NCBI GenBank assembly: GCA_000687675.1
Contig: JHWS01000005.1
Location: 62,001-126,000, forward strand
Direction: 5' to 3'
Origin: Lachnospiraceae bacterium NC2008
Lineage (GTDB): Bacteria; Bacillota; Clostridia; Lachnospirales; Lachnospiraceae
DNA: 64,000 nt
The translations under genes and the position numbers were made by a program. Under the pieces are notes generated by a model, which did no database searches, was not told where the DNA came from, and was given only the letters and a program-made list of their open reading frames with translations. This document shows positions 26,814 to 34,296 of the stretch, piece after piece (the stretch's first letter is position 1; every line of letters starts with the position of its first letter).

Positions 26814-27308
26814 ATGCCAAAGAAACTTACATGCACACTATTATTATTGGGTACATTACTTTTAACAGCTTGTAGTATTAACCATAGGGTTAATGATGAA
26901 GAAATAGGGGGAAGTAGTGCTGCAGTAAGTGAGGATACTGCTTCAGTTAATCAGGAAGCAGACAGTTCGACTTCCGATAACACCGCGGTTAGTGACAACC
27001 AATCTTCCAAAGTCATAGATATAAAAATAACAGTTATTAACTTATGCGGTGTAGACATCGGGGGATTCGCAGTAAAGGATGCTCTTTACGGAGAGCAGGT
27101 AGTACTTGGGGATGTTCCTAATGAGAAGTCTATGACAGCTTCTGCAAAGTGGATTCAGGGAAAAGATACACTTGAGTGGGCTGTATATAACACCAACATG
27201 GAACTGGTAACATATGCGGAATCTGATGTAAGCAATATTACTGAAAGCGTAACGATTACCTTATCCGGAGACAGAGACATCGAAGTTGTAGATGTTGAAG
27301 TAAAGTAA
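26814..27308 (+). CDS. Small predicted lipoprotein
   Basis: 164 residues. A positively charged start and hydrophobic stretch lead to the lipobox LLTAC (cysteine about residue 20), so it should be lipidated and held on the outer face of the membrane. A Ser/Asp-rich spacer (about 30-62) is followed by a compact beta-rich domain (about 65-164) with INLCGVDIGGFAVKDA. It starts 2 bp after the stop of the 999-residue surface protein and ends at a terminator, so the two form a unit and may act together at the envelope. No family recognised. Confidence 0.75.
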   Translation: MPKKLTCTLLLLGTLLLTACSINHRVNDEEIGGSSAAVSEDTASVNQEADSSTSDNTAVSDNQSSKVIDIKITVINLCGVDIGGFAVKDALYGEQVVLGDVPNEKSMTASAKWIQGKDTLEWAVYNTNMELVTYAESDVSNITESVTITLSGDRDIEVVDVEVK

Positions 27309-27316
27309 AAATTAAG

Positions 27317-27357
27317 AAACCCAGATTGTTAAAAGCAATCTGGGTTTTATTTTTTAG
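27317..27357. terminator. Bidirectional terminator between convergent genes
   Basis: AAACCCAGATTG and CAATCTGGGTTT form a 12-bp stem with a 7-nt loop, followed by TTTTATTTTTT on the plus strand and a matching A/T context on the minus strand. It serves the lipoprotein gene and the convergent response regulator. Confidence 0.85.
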
Positions 27358-27358
27358 A

Positions 27359-28078
27359 TTATAAGTTTTCTTTTAACTTAATCATCTGGCAGCGTTTGAA
27401 GCCTTCCTTGATACTTGAGATATGGCTCCTGCTTACCGGAAGATTAGCTCCGTTACTCATAGTAACCGAAGATGAATCTACAGATTTTATCTCGAAGAGG
27501 TTTAGTAAGATACCTCGGTTACAAGGAACTATGAAATCGTAGTCTGTAAAATACTCTTCGAACTCAGCCTGGTTACCTCTAAAATACATATCTTCACCAA
27601 CTTTTGAGTGTATAGTGATTTTATGATTGAAGTAATCAGTATATAATATATTTCGGAGGATGACTCTTGTGCCAGCTTCAAGTACTACCGCAAGCTTAGC
27701 TGAGTGCTGCTTTGGAAGTACACTTTTAATTACAGTTTTAAACTGCTGGTAGGTATATGGCTTAAGTAAATACATACTTGCATTAACTTCGTAGCTTTCA
27801 GCAGCATACTCATTGGATGAAGTACAAAAGACAATCTTCATAGCCTCATCTTTTTCTCTGATAGCCCGGGCAAGCTCTACTCCGTTCATATTATCCATAA
27901 GGATATCAAGGAAGGATAAAGCGTATGCTCCCTCAGAGAATGAAGCAAGGTATTCGTCAGCGTTCTTGAAGGTAAATACCTCAAGATTATCAAGTCCTGA
28001 CTCTTCCTTGAACTTTGTGATATATTTTGTTAATATCTTGGTCTCGACCTGCTGGTCGTCAACTATGGCTATACGCAT
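27359..28078 (-). CDS. LytTR-family response regulator (AgrA/LytR-type)
   Basis: 239 residues from the ATG at 28078; GGAG lies 8 nt upstream, while a GTG at 28084 would be too close to it. The receiver begins MRIAIVDDQQVETK, has the phospho-acceptor aspartate in LSFLDILMDNMNG, the Thr/Ser switch in IVFCTSS and the lysine in YLLKPY. The C-terminal half (about 140-239) has the LytTR pattern with FEEYFTDYDFIVPCNRGILLN and LPVSRSH, a DNA-binding domain. It is divergent from the ATPase-lacking hybrid sensor gene, sharing an intergenic region of under 100 bp, which makes that protein its most likely partner. Targets unknown. Confidence 0.9.
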   Translation of the reverse strand: MRIAIVDDQQVETKILTKYITKFKEESGLDNLEVFTFKNADEYLASFSEGAYALSFLDILMDNMNGVELARAIREKDEAMKIVFCTSSNEYAAESYEVNASMYLLKPYTYQQFKTVIKSVLPKQHSAKLAVVLEAGTRVILRNILYTDYFNHKITIHSKVGEDMYFRGNQAEFEEYFTDYDFIVPCNRGILLNLFEIKSVDSSSVTMSNGANLPVSRSHISSIKEGFKRCQMIKLKENL

Positions 28079-28167
28079 ATACACCGCTCCGTAGTCTTGT
28101 TGCTAGACATTATAATATTGACAGAGATATTTTAACATACCTAAATAAAAAATTTGAGAATAAAGTT

Positions 28168-29943
28168 ATGAAAAAATTACAGGAATTTTTAAAAAAATTA
28201 AAAACTGATATATATCAGGGAGAAAAGCTAGAAGAAAACTTTAAGATTATATCTGTTACAGCCTGGCTAATTTGTCTGGTAACATTTGCATTCTTAGCAA
28301 TTAACTATGGCCTGGGAAGATGGGATATGGTTGGGGCAACTTTAACAATATGCCTTGTCAGTGCTGTTTCTATCATAAGTGTAAAGCGATATAGGAACAG
28401 ATATATTCCTATGACGCTGTTTTGGGTAGTGACTGCAGTTTTGTTTTCTTTATATGCTATCAGAGGCAGCAGCGAAGGCTTTGCTATCTTGTGGATACTT
28501 ATTGCTCCTATATTTTATATGTATATTCTCGATGTTAGATTTGGAATACTTCTTGGATTTTATTTCCAGATTTTAGTGATAATACTTTTCTGGACTCCTA
28601 TTAAGTCTTGCTATGTAGGTATCTATACAGAAACTTTTATAGAAAGATTTCCGATTCTCTATTTCCTGACATTTATTCTAAGTTCATGTCAGATGATCCA
28701 GTATCATCTTGGGGAACTTGAGAAACTTCATAACCTGGATAACCTTACAAGGGCAGTTGAAGAGGAAAGAGAAAGAGTTACAAAATTCGAAAGGGAGCAG
28801 CACTACAGTGAAGTGGAAAATGCCTCCCGTATGGAATTTCTGTCAAACATCTCCCATGAGATAAAGACTCCTATTAATACCATCATAGGTATGAACGAGC
28901 TTATAAGGAAGGAATGTAAGGATCAGAACATACTAAACTATGCGGACAATGCAAACAAGGCCAGTAATGATCTTATGGCATATATCGATGACCTTCTTAA
29001 GTTATCTAAAACCGAGGGGCAGATTCATAAGGGGGCATTTGAGAAGGTAGACCTGGCAGGGCTTACTGTTCTGGTAGTAGATGATTATAAGACTAACCTT
29101 ATGATTATTGAAAACTATCTTAAGGATGCCAATTGTAAGGTTACTCTTTGCGGCGGTGGTGCAGAAGCTGTTAAGCTTAGTCTTACTAATAAGTATGATG
29201 TTATCCTTCTTGACCATATGATGCCTGATATTGATGGCGTTCAGGTTGCCAAGGCTATAAGAGACAACTACGACAATCCTAATAATGACAGCTGGATCAT
29301 AGCGGTAACTGCTAACCCAGACAGACAGCTATTTATTGAGAATGGCTTTGATGAATATATTGGAAAGCCTATTAGATACAACGAGCTTATCTGCGTTCTT
29401 GCTGAGCACTGTGCAAACAGGCTTAAGTATAAGGATGCAGCAGCAAGTTTAAGATATGACTTATTCGAAGGTGAGACTGCTCTTCATGCAAGTGACCTCT
29501 ACGAAGAATCCGGTGCAGGCTTTATGTCTACGGCTAAGGAAGAGATAGTTGCCGGCAATATGGCAGGAGCTGATAAGTATGATCTTAATGATGACGGCTC
29601 ATCTGATTATATAGATATAGATGTTGCCATGGAATACTGCCTTGATGATAAGGATTTTTACAAGGAACTTATTGAGTCATTTGCAGAAGACTATGATAGC
29701 AATGTTGAGGGTCTTAAGAAGGCCTATGACGAGAAGAGACACGAGGCCTATAAGGTTATAGTTCATGGCCTTAAGAACTCTGCCAGAACCCTTGGCGCTA
29801 TAGCATTTTCTGAATTATCAAAGAAGCATGAGTTTGCTGTAACCGACGGGGAATATCATATTATTGAAGAGGGATTTGAGGAATATCTAAATCAGTACGA
29901 ACATATTGTGGCCAAATTAAAGGAAACTGCTGAGAATATATAG
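28168..29943 (+). CDS. Hybrid sensor with HisKA, REC and HPt but no ATPase domain
   Basis: 591 residues from ATG 28168; the frame extends upstream but only as antisense to the divergent regulator. About six membrane helices (30-175) and a coiled coil (about 180-225) precede a HisKA dimerisation domain with FLSNISHEIKTPINT (histidine about 229). Within 60 residues the receiver starts (LTVLVVDDYKTN, about 300) with acceptor ILLDHMMPDIDG and IGKPI, followed by an acidic linker and HPt (VIVHGLKNSARTLGA, histidine about 533). No N, G1 or G2 box (NLxxNA, DTGxG, GTGLGL) lies between HisKA and REC, so it cannot bind ATP as a normal kinase. The ribosome site is weak (GAGAA). Confidence 0.85.
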   Translation: MKKLQEFLKKLKTDIYQGEKLEENFKIISVTAWLICLVTFAFLAINYGLGRWDMVGATLTICLVSAVSIISVKRYRNRYIPMTLFWVVTAVLFSLYAIRGSSEGFAILWILIAPIFYMYILDVRFGILLGFYFQILVIILFWTPIKSCYVGIYTETFIERFPILYFLTFILSSCQMIQYHLGELEKLHNLDNLTRAVEEERERVTKFEREQHYSEVENASRMEFLSNISHEIKTPINTIIGMNELIRKECKDQNILNYADNANKASNDLMAYIDDLLKLSKTEGQIHKGAFEKVDLAGLTVLVVDDYKTNLMIIENYLKDANCKVTLCGGGAEAVKLSLTNKYDVILLDHMMPDIDGVQVAKAIRDNYDNPNNDSWIIAVTANPDRQLFIENGFDEYIGKPIRYNELICVLAEHCANRLKYKDAAASLRYDLFEGETALHASDLYEESGAGFMSTAKEEIVAGNMAGADKYDLNDDGSSDYIDIDVAMEYCLDDKDFYKELIESFAEDYDSNVEGLKKAYDEKRHEAYKVIVHGLKNSARTLGAIAFSELSKKHEFAVTDGEYHIIEEGFEEYLNQYEHIVAKLKETAENI

Positions 29944-29961
29944 CTTGATGGAGGACAATAT

Positions 29962-30780
29962 ATGTATGTAAGTGTAATTATACCAACTTATAACAGGGCA
30001 GGAACTATAAAACGTTCCGTAGAAAGTGTCCTTAATCAGACATACGATAAGCTTGAGGTTATCGTAGTTGATGATGGCTCTACAGATAATACTTCAGAAG
30101 TAGTGGAATCGATAAATGATGACAGGGTACGTTACATTAAACTTGAAATGAATCAAGGAGTATCCCATGCCCGTAACTATGGTGTATCCCAGGCAAAATA
30201 TGATATGATAGCCTTTCATGATTCGGATGATGCATGGAGAAAAGATAAGCTGGAAAAGCAGATAAAAAAATATAATGAAGATCCGGAAGCTGCAATGGTT
30301 TACTGTGCTTATGAGAATCACAAGGGCGATATAAGCATCAGATTTCCTTCTGAGGATGAGAATGTTGAAGACTTAGATGGTGATATTTATTACTATCTGA
30401 TGCTGAGAAATTCCATCGGGGCACCTACAATACTTATGAAAAAAGATATTTTTAATAAGATTGGTGGGTTTGATGAGTCTTTTGCAACTATAGAAGATTG
30501 GGATTTTGCAGTAAAGGTATCTAAACTTGGAAAGATTGCTTATGTTAATGAAGCATTGATGGATGTATATCACTGCGACAAGGGAGTTAATACTACATCT
30601 GCTAATTCATATATATGCAGATGCAGGATGATAGCTGATAATATGGATGAACTTCAAAATGCAGGGATATTTGATATAGTGGTCAATGATTTGCTTTCAA
30701 GAGCAGAGAATAATACTGTTTTGGACTTTATCAAAAATAATTTAATCGTAGCTATTGCAGAAAAAAAGGGAATTAAGTAG
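29962..30780 (+). CDS. Family 2 glycosyltransferase
   Basis: 272 residues: a single GT-A domain. Donor-binding half VSVIIPTYNRAGTIKRSVESVLNQTY (3-28), EVIVVDDGSTD, then the metal site HDSDDAWRKDKL (DxD position) and FDESFATIEDWDFAVKV as the catalytic-base region. Preceded by GGAGG. It starts 18 bp after the ATPase-lacking sensor and is probably in the same transcript. The short C-terminal part has no membrane helix, so it is a soluble or peripheral enzyme. Substrate unknown. Confidence 0.88.
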   Translation: MYVSVIIPTYNRAGTIKRSVESVLNQTYDKLEVIVVDDGSTDNTSEVVESINDDRVRYIKLEMNQGVSHARNYGVSQAKYDMIAFHDSDDAWRKDKLEKQIKKYNEDPEAAMVYCAYENHKGDISIRFPSEDENVEDLDGDIYYYLMLRNSIGAPTILMKKDIFNKIGGFDESFATIEDWDFAVKVSKLGKIAYVNEALMDVYHCDKGVNTTSANSYICRCRMIADNMDELQNAGIFDIVVNDLLSRAENNTVLDFIKNNLIVAIAEKKGIK

Positions 30781-30789
30781 CAGTATAAT

Positions 30790-30818
30790 TTGATTATAGC
30801 TGTGTTATAAATTATAAT
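30790..30818 (+). promoter_or_regulatory. sigma-A promoter of the sulfhydrylase gene
   Basis: TTGATT (30790-30795) and TATAAT (30813-30818) are 17 bp apart. The predicted start near 30825 leaves a short leader containing TAGGAGG, with no room for a SAM or T-box riboswitch. Confidence 0.7.
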
Positions 30819-30850
30819 TATAACCAAATGTTTATATAGGAGGCTTATTG

Positions 30851-32119
30851 ATGAGACAGGAAACAAAATGTATAGAAGGCGGATATACACCAGGCAATGG
30901 TGAGCCAAGACTCATGCCTATAGTGCAGAGCACTACATTCAAGTATAACACTAGTGAAGATATGGCTAAGCTTTTCGACTTAGAGGCAACAGGTTATTTC
31001 TACACAAGACTTCAGAACCCAACCAATGACCTTGTAGCAGCTAAGATTTGCGAACTTGAAGGCGGTACAGCAGCTATGCTTACTTCTTCAGGCCAGGCAG
31101 CTTCATTCTTCTCAGTATTTAACCTTGCTAATGCAGGGGACCACGTTATAGCTTCATCAGCTATCTATGGTGGTACATATAACTTATTTAACGTAACTAT
31201 GAGAAAGATGGGAATCGAGTTTACTTTTGTTGAACCGGATTGTACAGCAGAAGAACTTGAAGCAGCATTTAAGCCTAATACTAAGGTTGTATTTGGTGAG
31301 ACAATTGCAAACCCTTCACTTATAGTATTTGACTTTGAGAAGTTCTCTACAGCAGCTCATAAGCACGGAGTTCCTCTTATTGTTGACAATACATTTGCAA
31401 CACCAATTAACTGTAGACCTTTTGAGTGGGGAGCAGATATCGTAATCCACTCTACTACAAAGTATATGGATGGTCACGACGCAACAGTTGGCGGAGTTAT
31501 TGTTGATAGTGGTAAGTTCGACTGGATGGCACATGCTGACAAGTTCCCAGGACTTTGTACACCGGATGAGTCATATCACGGAATTACATACGCTGAGAAG
31601 TTTGGTAAGGAAGGTGCATTTATCACTAAGTGTACAGCTCAGCTTATGAGAGACCTTGGTTCTATACCTTCACCTCATAACAGCTACATTCTTAACCTTG
31701 GCCTTGAGTCACTTGCAGTTCGTGTTCAGAGACACTGCGAGAATGCTACAAAGGTTGCCAAGTTCCTCTCAGAGAATCCAAATGTAGAGTATGTTACATA
31801 TCCAGGTCTTGAAGGTGACAAGTACTATGAAAGAGCTAAGAAGTATCTTCCTAACGGTACATGTGGTGTTATCTCATTTGGCGTTAAGGGCGGAAGAGCA
31901 GGCGCTGAAGCCTTTATGAAGAAGCTTAAACTTGCTATCGTAGCTACACACGTTGCAGATGCTCACACATGCGTACTTCACCCAGCATCATCAACACATC
32001 GTCAGCTTACAGATGACGAGCTTAGAGCATGCGGTATCAGCCCAGATATGGTTAGATTCTCAGTTGGTATCGAAAATGTAGATGATATTATCGAAGATCT
32101 TGCTCAGGCACTTGCATAA
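30851..32119 (+). CDS. metY: O-acetylhomoserine sulfhydrylase / Cys-Met metabolism PLP enzyme
   Basis: 422 residues from ATG 30851 (TTG at 30848 adjoins it), behind TAGGAGG. Fold type I PLP enzyme: IVQSTTFKY, YFYTRLQNPTNDLVAAKICELEGG, SSGQAASFFS, and the PLP lysine in HSTTKYMDGH. The length of about 420 and the FEWGADIVIHSTTKYMDGHDATVGGVIVDSG context fit O-acetylhomoserine aminocarboxypropyltransferase, which makes homocysteine (or methionine with methanethiol) from O-acetylhomoserine. Methionine gamma-lyase and cystathionine enzymes are related alternatives. A housekeeping gene, monocistronic between its own promoter and terminator. Confidence 0.88.
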   Translation: MRQETKCIEGGYTPGNGEPRLMPIVQSTTFKYNTSEDMAKLFDLEATGYFYTRLQNPTNDLVAAKICELEGGTAAMLTSSGQAASFFSVFNLANAGDHVIASSAIYGGTYNLFNVTMRKMGIEFTFVEPDCTAEELEAAFKPNTKVVFGETIANPSLIVFDFEKFSTAAHKHGVPLIVDNTFATPINCRPFEWGADIVIHSTTKYMDGHDATVGGVIVDSGKFDWMAHADKFPGLCTPDESYHGITYAEKFGKEGAFITKCTAQLMRDLGSIPSPHNSYILNLGLESLAVRVQRHCENATKVAKFLSENPNVEYVTYPGLEGDKYYERAKKYLPNGTCGVISFGVKGGRAGAEAFMKKLKLAIVATHVADAHTCVLHPASSTHRQLTDDELRACGISPDMVRFSVGIENVDDIIEDLAQALA

Positions 32120-32141
32120 GAGATAGATTTTGAGAAAAAAT

Positions 32142-32180
32142 AAAACTGCTTCCTGATTTTGGGAAGCAGTTTTTTGTTTT
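32142..32180. terminator. Bidirectional terminator between metY and ddl
   Basis: AAAACTGCTTCC pairs with GGAAGCAGTTTT around a short AT-rich loop, followed by a T-run on the plus strand. On the minus strand the preceding A-run becomes a T-tract, so it can also end the convergent ddl transcript. Confidence 0.85.
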
Positions 32181-32257
32181 TCTGCGAGAAATTGCAAATA
32201 CTATGCTTTGTATGTGGCAGGGGTGTAGCTGCGATTGCTTAAATAACAGAGCCTGCT

Positions 32258-33295
32258 TTATTTTCTTTTAAGTGATATCTCTATTAGCTTTTCGCAAAGA
32301 GATGGGTAATCGATGCCTACGGCAGCAGCTTCCATAGGAAGAAGTGAAGTAGGAGTCATACCTGGAAGTGTATTAGCCTCAAGGCAGAAGATGTCACCTT
32401 TTTCATTCATCATAAAATCGATTCTTGCATAGTTCTTAATCTTAAGAACCTTGTAAGCTTCTTCAGCTGTACGCTGGATTTCAAGTGTTTTATCTTCAGG
32501 TAAAACTGCAGGGCAGATATCATTGGTCTGACCTGCCTGATATTTATTGGCAAAGTCGTAGAAGCCAACCTTAGGAGCTATTTCTACAATAGGAAGTGCT
32601 TTACCATCAACTACACCACAGGTAAACTCTCTACCTCTGATAAATTCTTCAACAACAACCTTGTCATCGAATTTCTTAGCTTCATTAAGTGCATGGTCTA
32701 CTTCGGCTCTGTCTTTACAGATATATGTTCCAACTGATGAACCACCAGTGCTAACCTTTACCACTACAGGGTAGCCTATTTCCTTGAATTCTTCATCAAG
32801 GTTCATATCGTAGCCTTTAGCATTGGGAATACCAGCCATGTTAAAGAACTTCTTTGTGATACCCTTGTCCATACAGATAGCGCTTGATATGTAATCTGTA
32901 CCTGTGTATGGGATGCCGTAGAGATCCAGAGTGGCCTGTATACGTCCGTCTTCACCGTTGGCACCATGAAGTCCCATAAATACTACGTCAGCTTTCTGAC
33001 AAATCTCTATTACATTAGGGCCAAAGAAGCACTTGCCACCGTCTTTTCTAAGGGCTTTGAACTTTTCTATATCTGGCTCATTTGCAGCTATAGCTTCGAT
33101 TCCAGCAGCCCAGTCTCTTGTATCATCGAAGACTTTATCCACGTTTACATCCTCAACTCCAAGATATACATCTATAAGAACAACCTTGTGTCCTTTTGTT
33201 TTAAGAGCTTCGTATACGCCCTTACCTGTTATAAGTGATACTTCTCGCTCGGTGCTTGTACCGCCTGCAAGAACTACTATATTCATAGATTTCAT
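32258..33295 (-). CDS. ddl: D-alanine--D-alanine ligase
   Basis: 345 residues, ATP-grasp fold. The N-terminus MNIVVLAGGTSTEREVSLITGKGV matches Ddl. FMGLHGANGEDGRIQATLD, the ATP-binding VKVSTGGSSVGTY, VVEEFIRGREFTCGVV, and the C-terminal metal site FCLEANTLPGMTPTSLLP are all in order. Makes D-Ala-D-Ala for peptidoglycan precursors. The specificity tail (LPGMTPTSLLP) fits D-Ala rather than D-lactate ligases, but this cannot be proven by eye. Start at 33295 kept; an internal ATG at 33286 would also preserve the fold. Transcribed convergently to metY and divergently from the pseudouridine synthase. Confidence 0.93.
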   Translation of the reverse strand: MKSMNIVVLAGGTSTEREVSLITGKGVYEALKTKGHKVVLIDVYLGVEDVNVDKVFDDTRDWAAGIEAIAANEPDIEKFKALRKDGGKCFFGPNVIEICQKADVVFMGLHGANGEDGRIQATLDLYGIPYTGTDYISSAICMDKGITKKFFNMAGIPNAKGYDMNLDEEFKEIGYPVVVKVSTGGSSVGTYICKDRAEVDHALNEAKKFDDKVVVEEFIRGREFTCGVVDGKALPIVEIAPKVGFYDFANKYQAGQTNDICPAVLPEDKTLEIQRTAEEAYKVLKIKNYARIDFMMNEKGDIFCLEANTLPGMTPTSLLPMEAAAVGIDYPSLCEKLIEISLKRK

Positions 33296-33320
33296 AATTC
33301 AACCAGCTTTCTAGTTTAAT

Positions 33321-33348
33321 ATGGAGCAAAACTCCATCTATGAGTATA
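33321..33348 (-). promoter_or_regulatory. Extended -10 promoter and 5' hairpin of ddl
   Basis: On the minus strand TGTTATACT (TGN plus TATACT at 33348-33343) is an extended -10 element. The predicted start is directly before a perfect ATGGAG-TTTTG-CTCCAT hairpin (33337-33321), which would sit at the 5' end of the mRNA. Confidence 0.45.
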
Positions 33349-33406
33349 ACACGTATGCGACGAGGAAAGAACACATAAATGTGGTTATGCCTGCGTGCCT
33401 TGTGGT

Positions 33407-33469
33407 ATACCAATCGCAAGCGATTGGTATCGTCAGGCGTCGCCAAATGAGCGTAAACGCTCGCTTGGC
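33407..33469. repeat. Two adjacent palindromes between ddl and the pseudouridine synthase
   Basis: Element one (33407-33430) is a perfect 24-nt palindrome with arms ATACCAATCGC/GCGATTGGTAT. Element two (33442-33469) has GCCAA..GAGCGT and ACGCTC..TTGGC arms around AA. They are GC-richer than the surroundings. They could be operators for the divergent genes, a REP-like unit, or a mobile-element scar. Confidence 0.6.
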
Positions 33470-33483
33470 TCCTGCCTTTGTGT

Positions 33484-33489
33484 TATAAT
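33484..33489 (+). promoter_or_regulatory. -10 box 6 nt upstream of the pseudouridine synthase ATG
   Basis: TATAAT ends at 33489 and the ATG begins at 33496, exactly where transcription would be expected to start. No Shine-Dalgarno sequence fits between them, suggesting a leaderless mRNA. A good -35 box is not evident. Confidence 0.55.
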
Positions 33490-33495
33490 ACTTCT

Positions 33496-34263
33496 ATGCG
33501 TTTAGACAAGTTTTTGGCTGATTGTGATATAGCTACAAGAAGCGAATTAAAGAAGATAATTAAGGCTGGCAGGGTTAAAGTTAATGATGAAATCGCTAAA
33601 GACCCGGCTATGAAGATTAACGAGGGTAGTGACAGCGTAACCTTAGACGGGGCTCCTGTTACCTATGAGAAGCTGCGTTACTTTATGTTTAATAAGCCAG
33701 CAGGCTGTGTAAGCGCAACAAGAGATAAGCTAAGCGAAACAGTTATAGCCTATCTTAAAGAAGAAAATATTAAGGGCTTATTCCCAGTAGGACGACTGGA
33801 TAAGGATACAGAAGGACTCCTTCTTATAACTAACGATGGTCCTCTCTGCCATGACCTGTTATCCCCTAAGAAACATGTGGACAAGACCTATATAGTTATA
33901 GCTGATAAAGCATTATCAGATAAAGATATAGAGCTGATGGAGAAAGGCATAGACATAGGAGATGATAAGCCTTGCCTTCCAGCATCTCTTGGTAAGATTG
34001 CTTATGATAGTCAGCCTATGACTTATATCTTAGATGCACATAAAGATGATCTTTCTGAAGATGGAGAAGAAGTGTTTAATGGTTCATACCCAGCATATTC
34101 TATAACTATACATGAAGGAAGATTCCATCAGATAAAGCGTATGTTTGAGGCATGCGGCTCAAGGGTGCTATATCTTAAGCGTATCAGTATGGGTAAGCTT
34201 AAGTTAGACGATAATCTTGCACCAGGTGAATATAAGAAGATTAATCTTGAGGATATTATATAG
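33496..34263 (+). CDS. RsuA/RluB-family rRNA pseudouridine synthase
   Basis: 255 residues from ATG 33496. An N-terminal S4 RNA-binding domain (MRLDKFLADCDIATRSELKKIIKAG, residues 1-60) precedes the catalytic domain, with the active-site aspartate in VGRLDKDTEGLLLITNDG (about 101), LSPKKHVDKTYIV, and the closing HEGRFHQIKRMFEACG. It isomerises a uridine in 16S (RsuA-like) or 23S (RluB/E/F-like) rRNA; the fine assignment is open. There is no ribosome site before the ATG and the -10 box implies a leaderless transcript. An upstream TTG at 33478 would lie inside the promoter and is rejected. Confidence 0.9.
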   Translation: MRLDKFLADCDIATRSELKKIIKAGRVKVNDEIAKDPAMKINEGSDSVTLDGAPVTYEKLRYFMFNKPAGCVSATRDKLSETVIAYLKEENIKGLFPVGRLDKDTEGLLLITNDGPLCHDLLSPKKHVDKTYIVIADKALSDKDIELMEKGIDIGDDKPCLPASLGKIAYDSQPMTYILDAHKDDLSEDGEEVFNGSYPAYSITIHEGRFHQIKRMFEACGSRVLYLKRISMGKLKLDDNLAPGEYKKINLEDII

Positions 34264-34279
34264 TTCACTATGTGAACTA
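34261..34279. repeat. Perfect 8-bp-arm palindrome at the stop codon of the pseudouridine synthase gene
   Basis: TAGTTCAC-TAT-GTGAACTA overlaps the TAG stop. Without a T-tract it is not a terminator; it may be a processing or stability hairpin, or an operator. Confidence 0.5.
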
Positions 34280-34296
34280 ATAAGGATACTATAGAT

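Noticed and set aside
28027-28167. N-terminal extension of the ATPase-lacking sensor
   Set aside because: This part overlaps the divergent response regulator gene antisense and has no ribosome site; the ATG at 28168 starts the membrane-associated protein.
30819-30850. Possible SAM or T-box riboswitch before the sulfhydrylase gene
   Set aside because: The leader from the predicted start is only about 25 nt and contains only the ribosome site.
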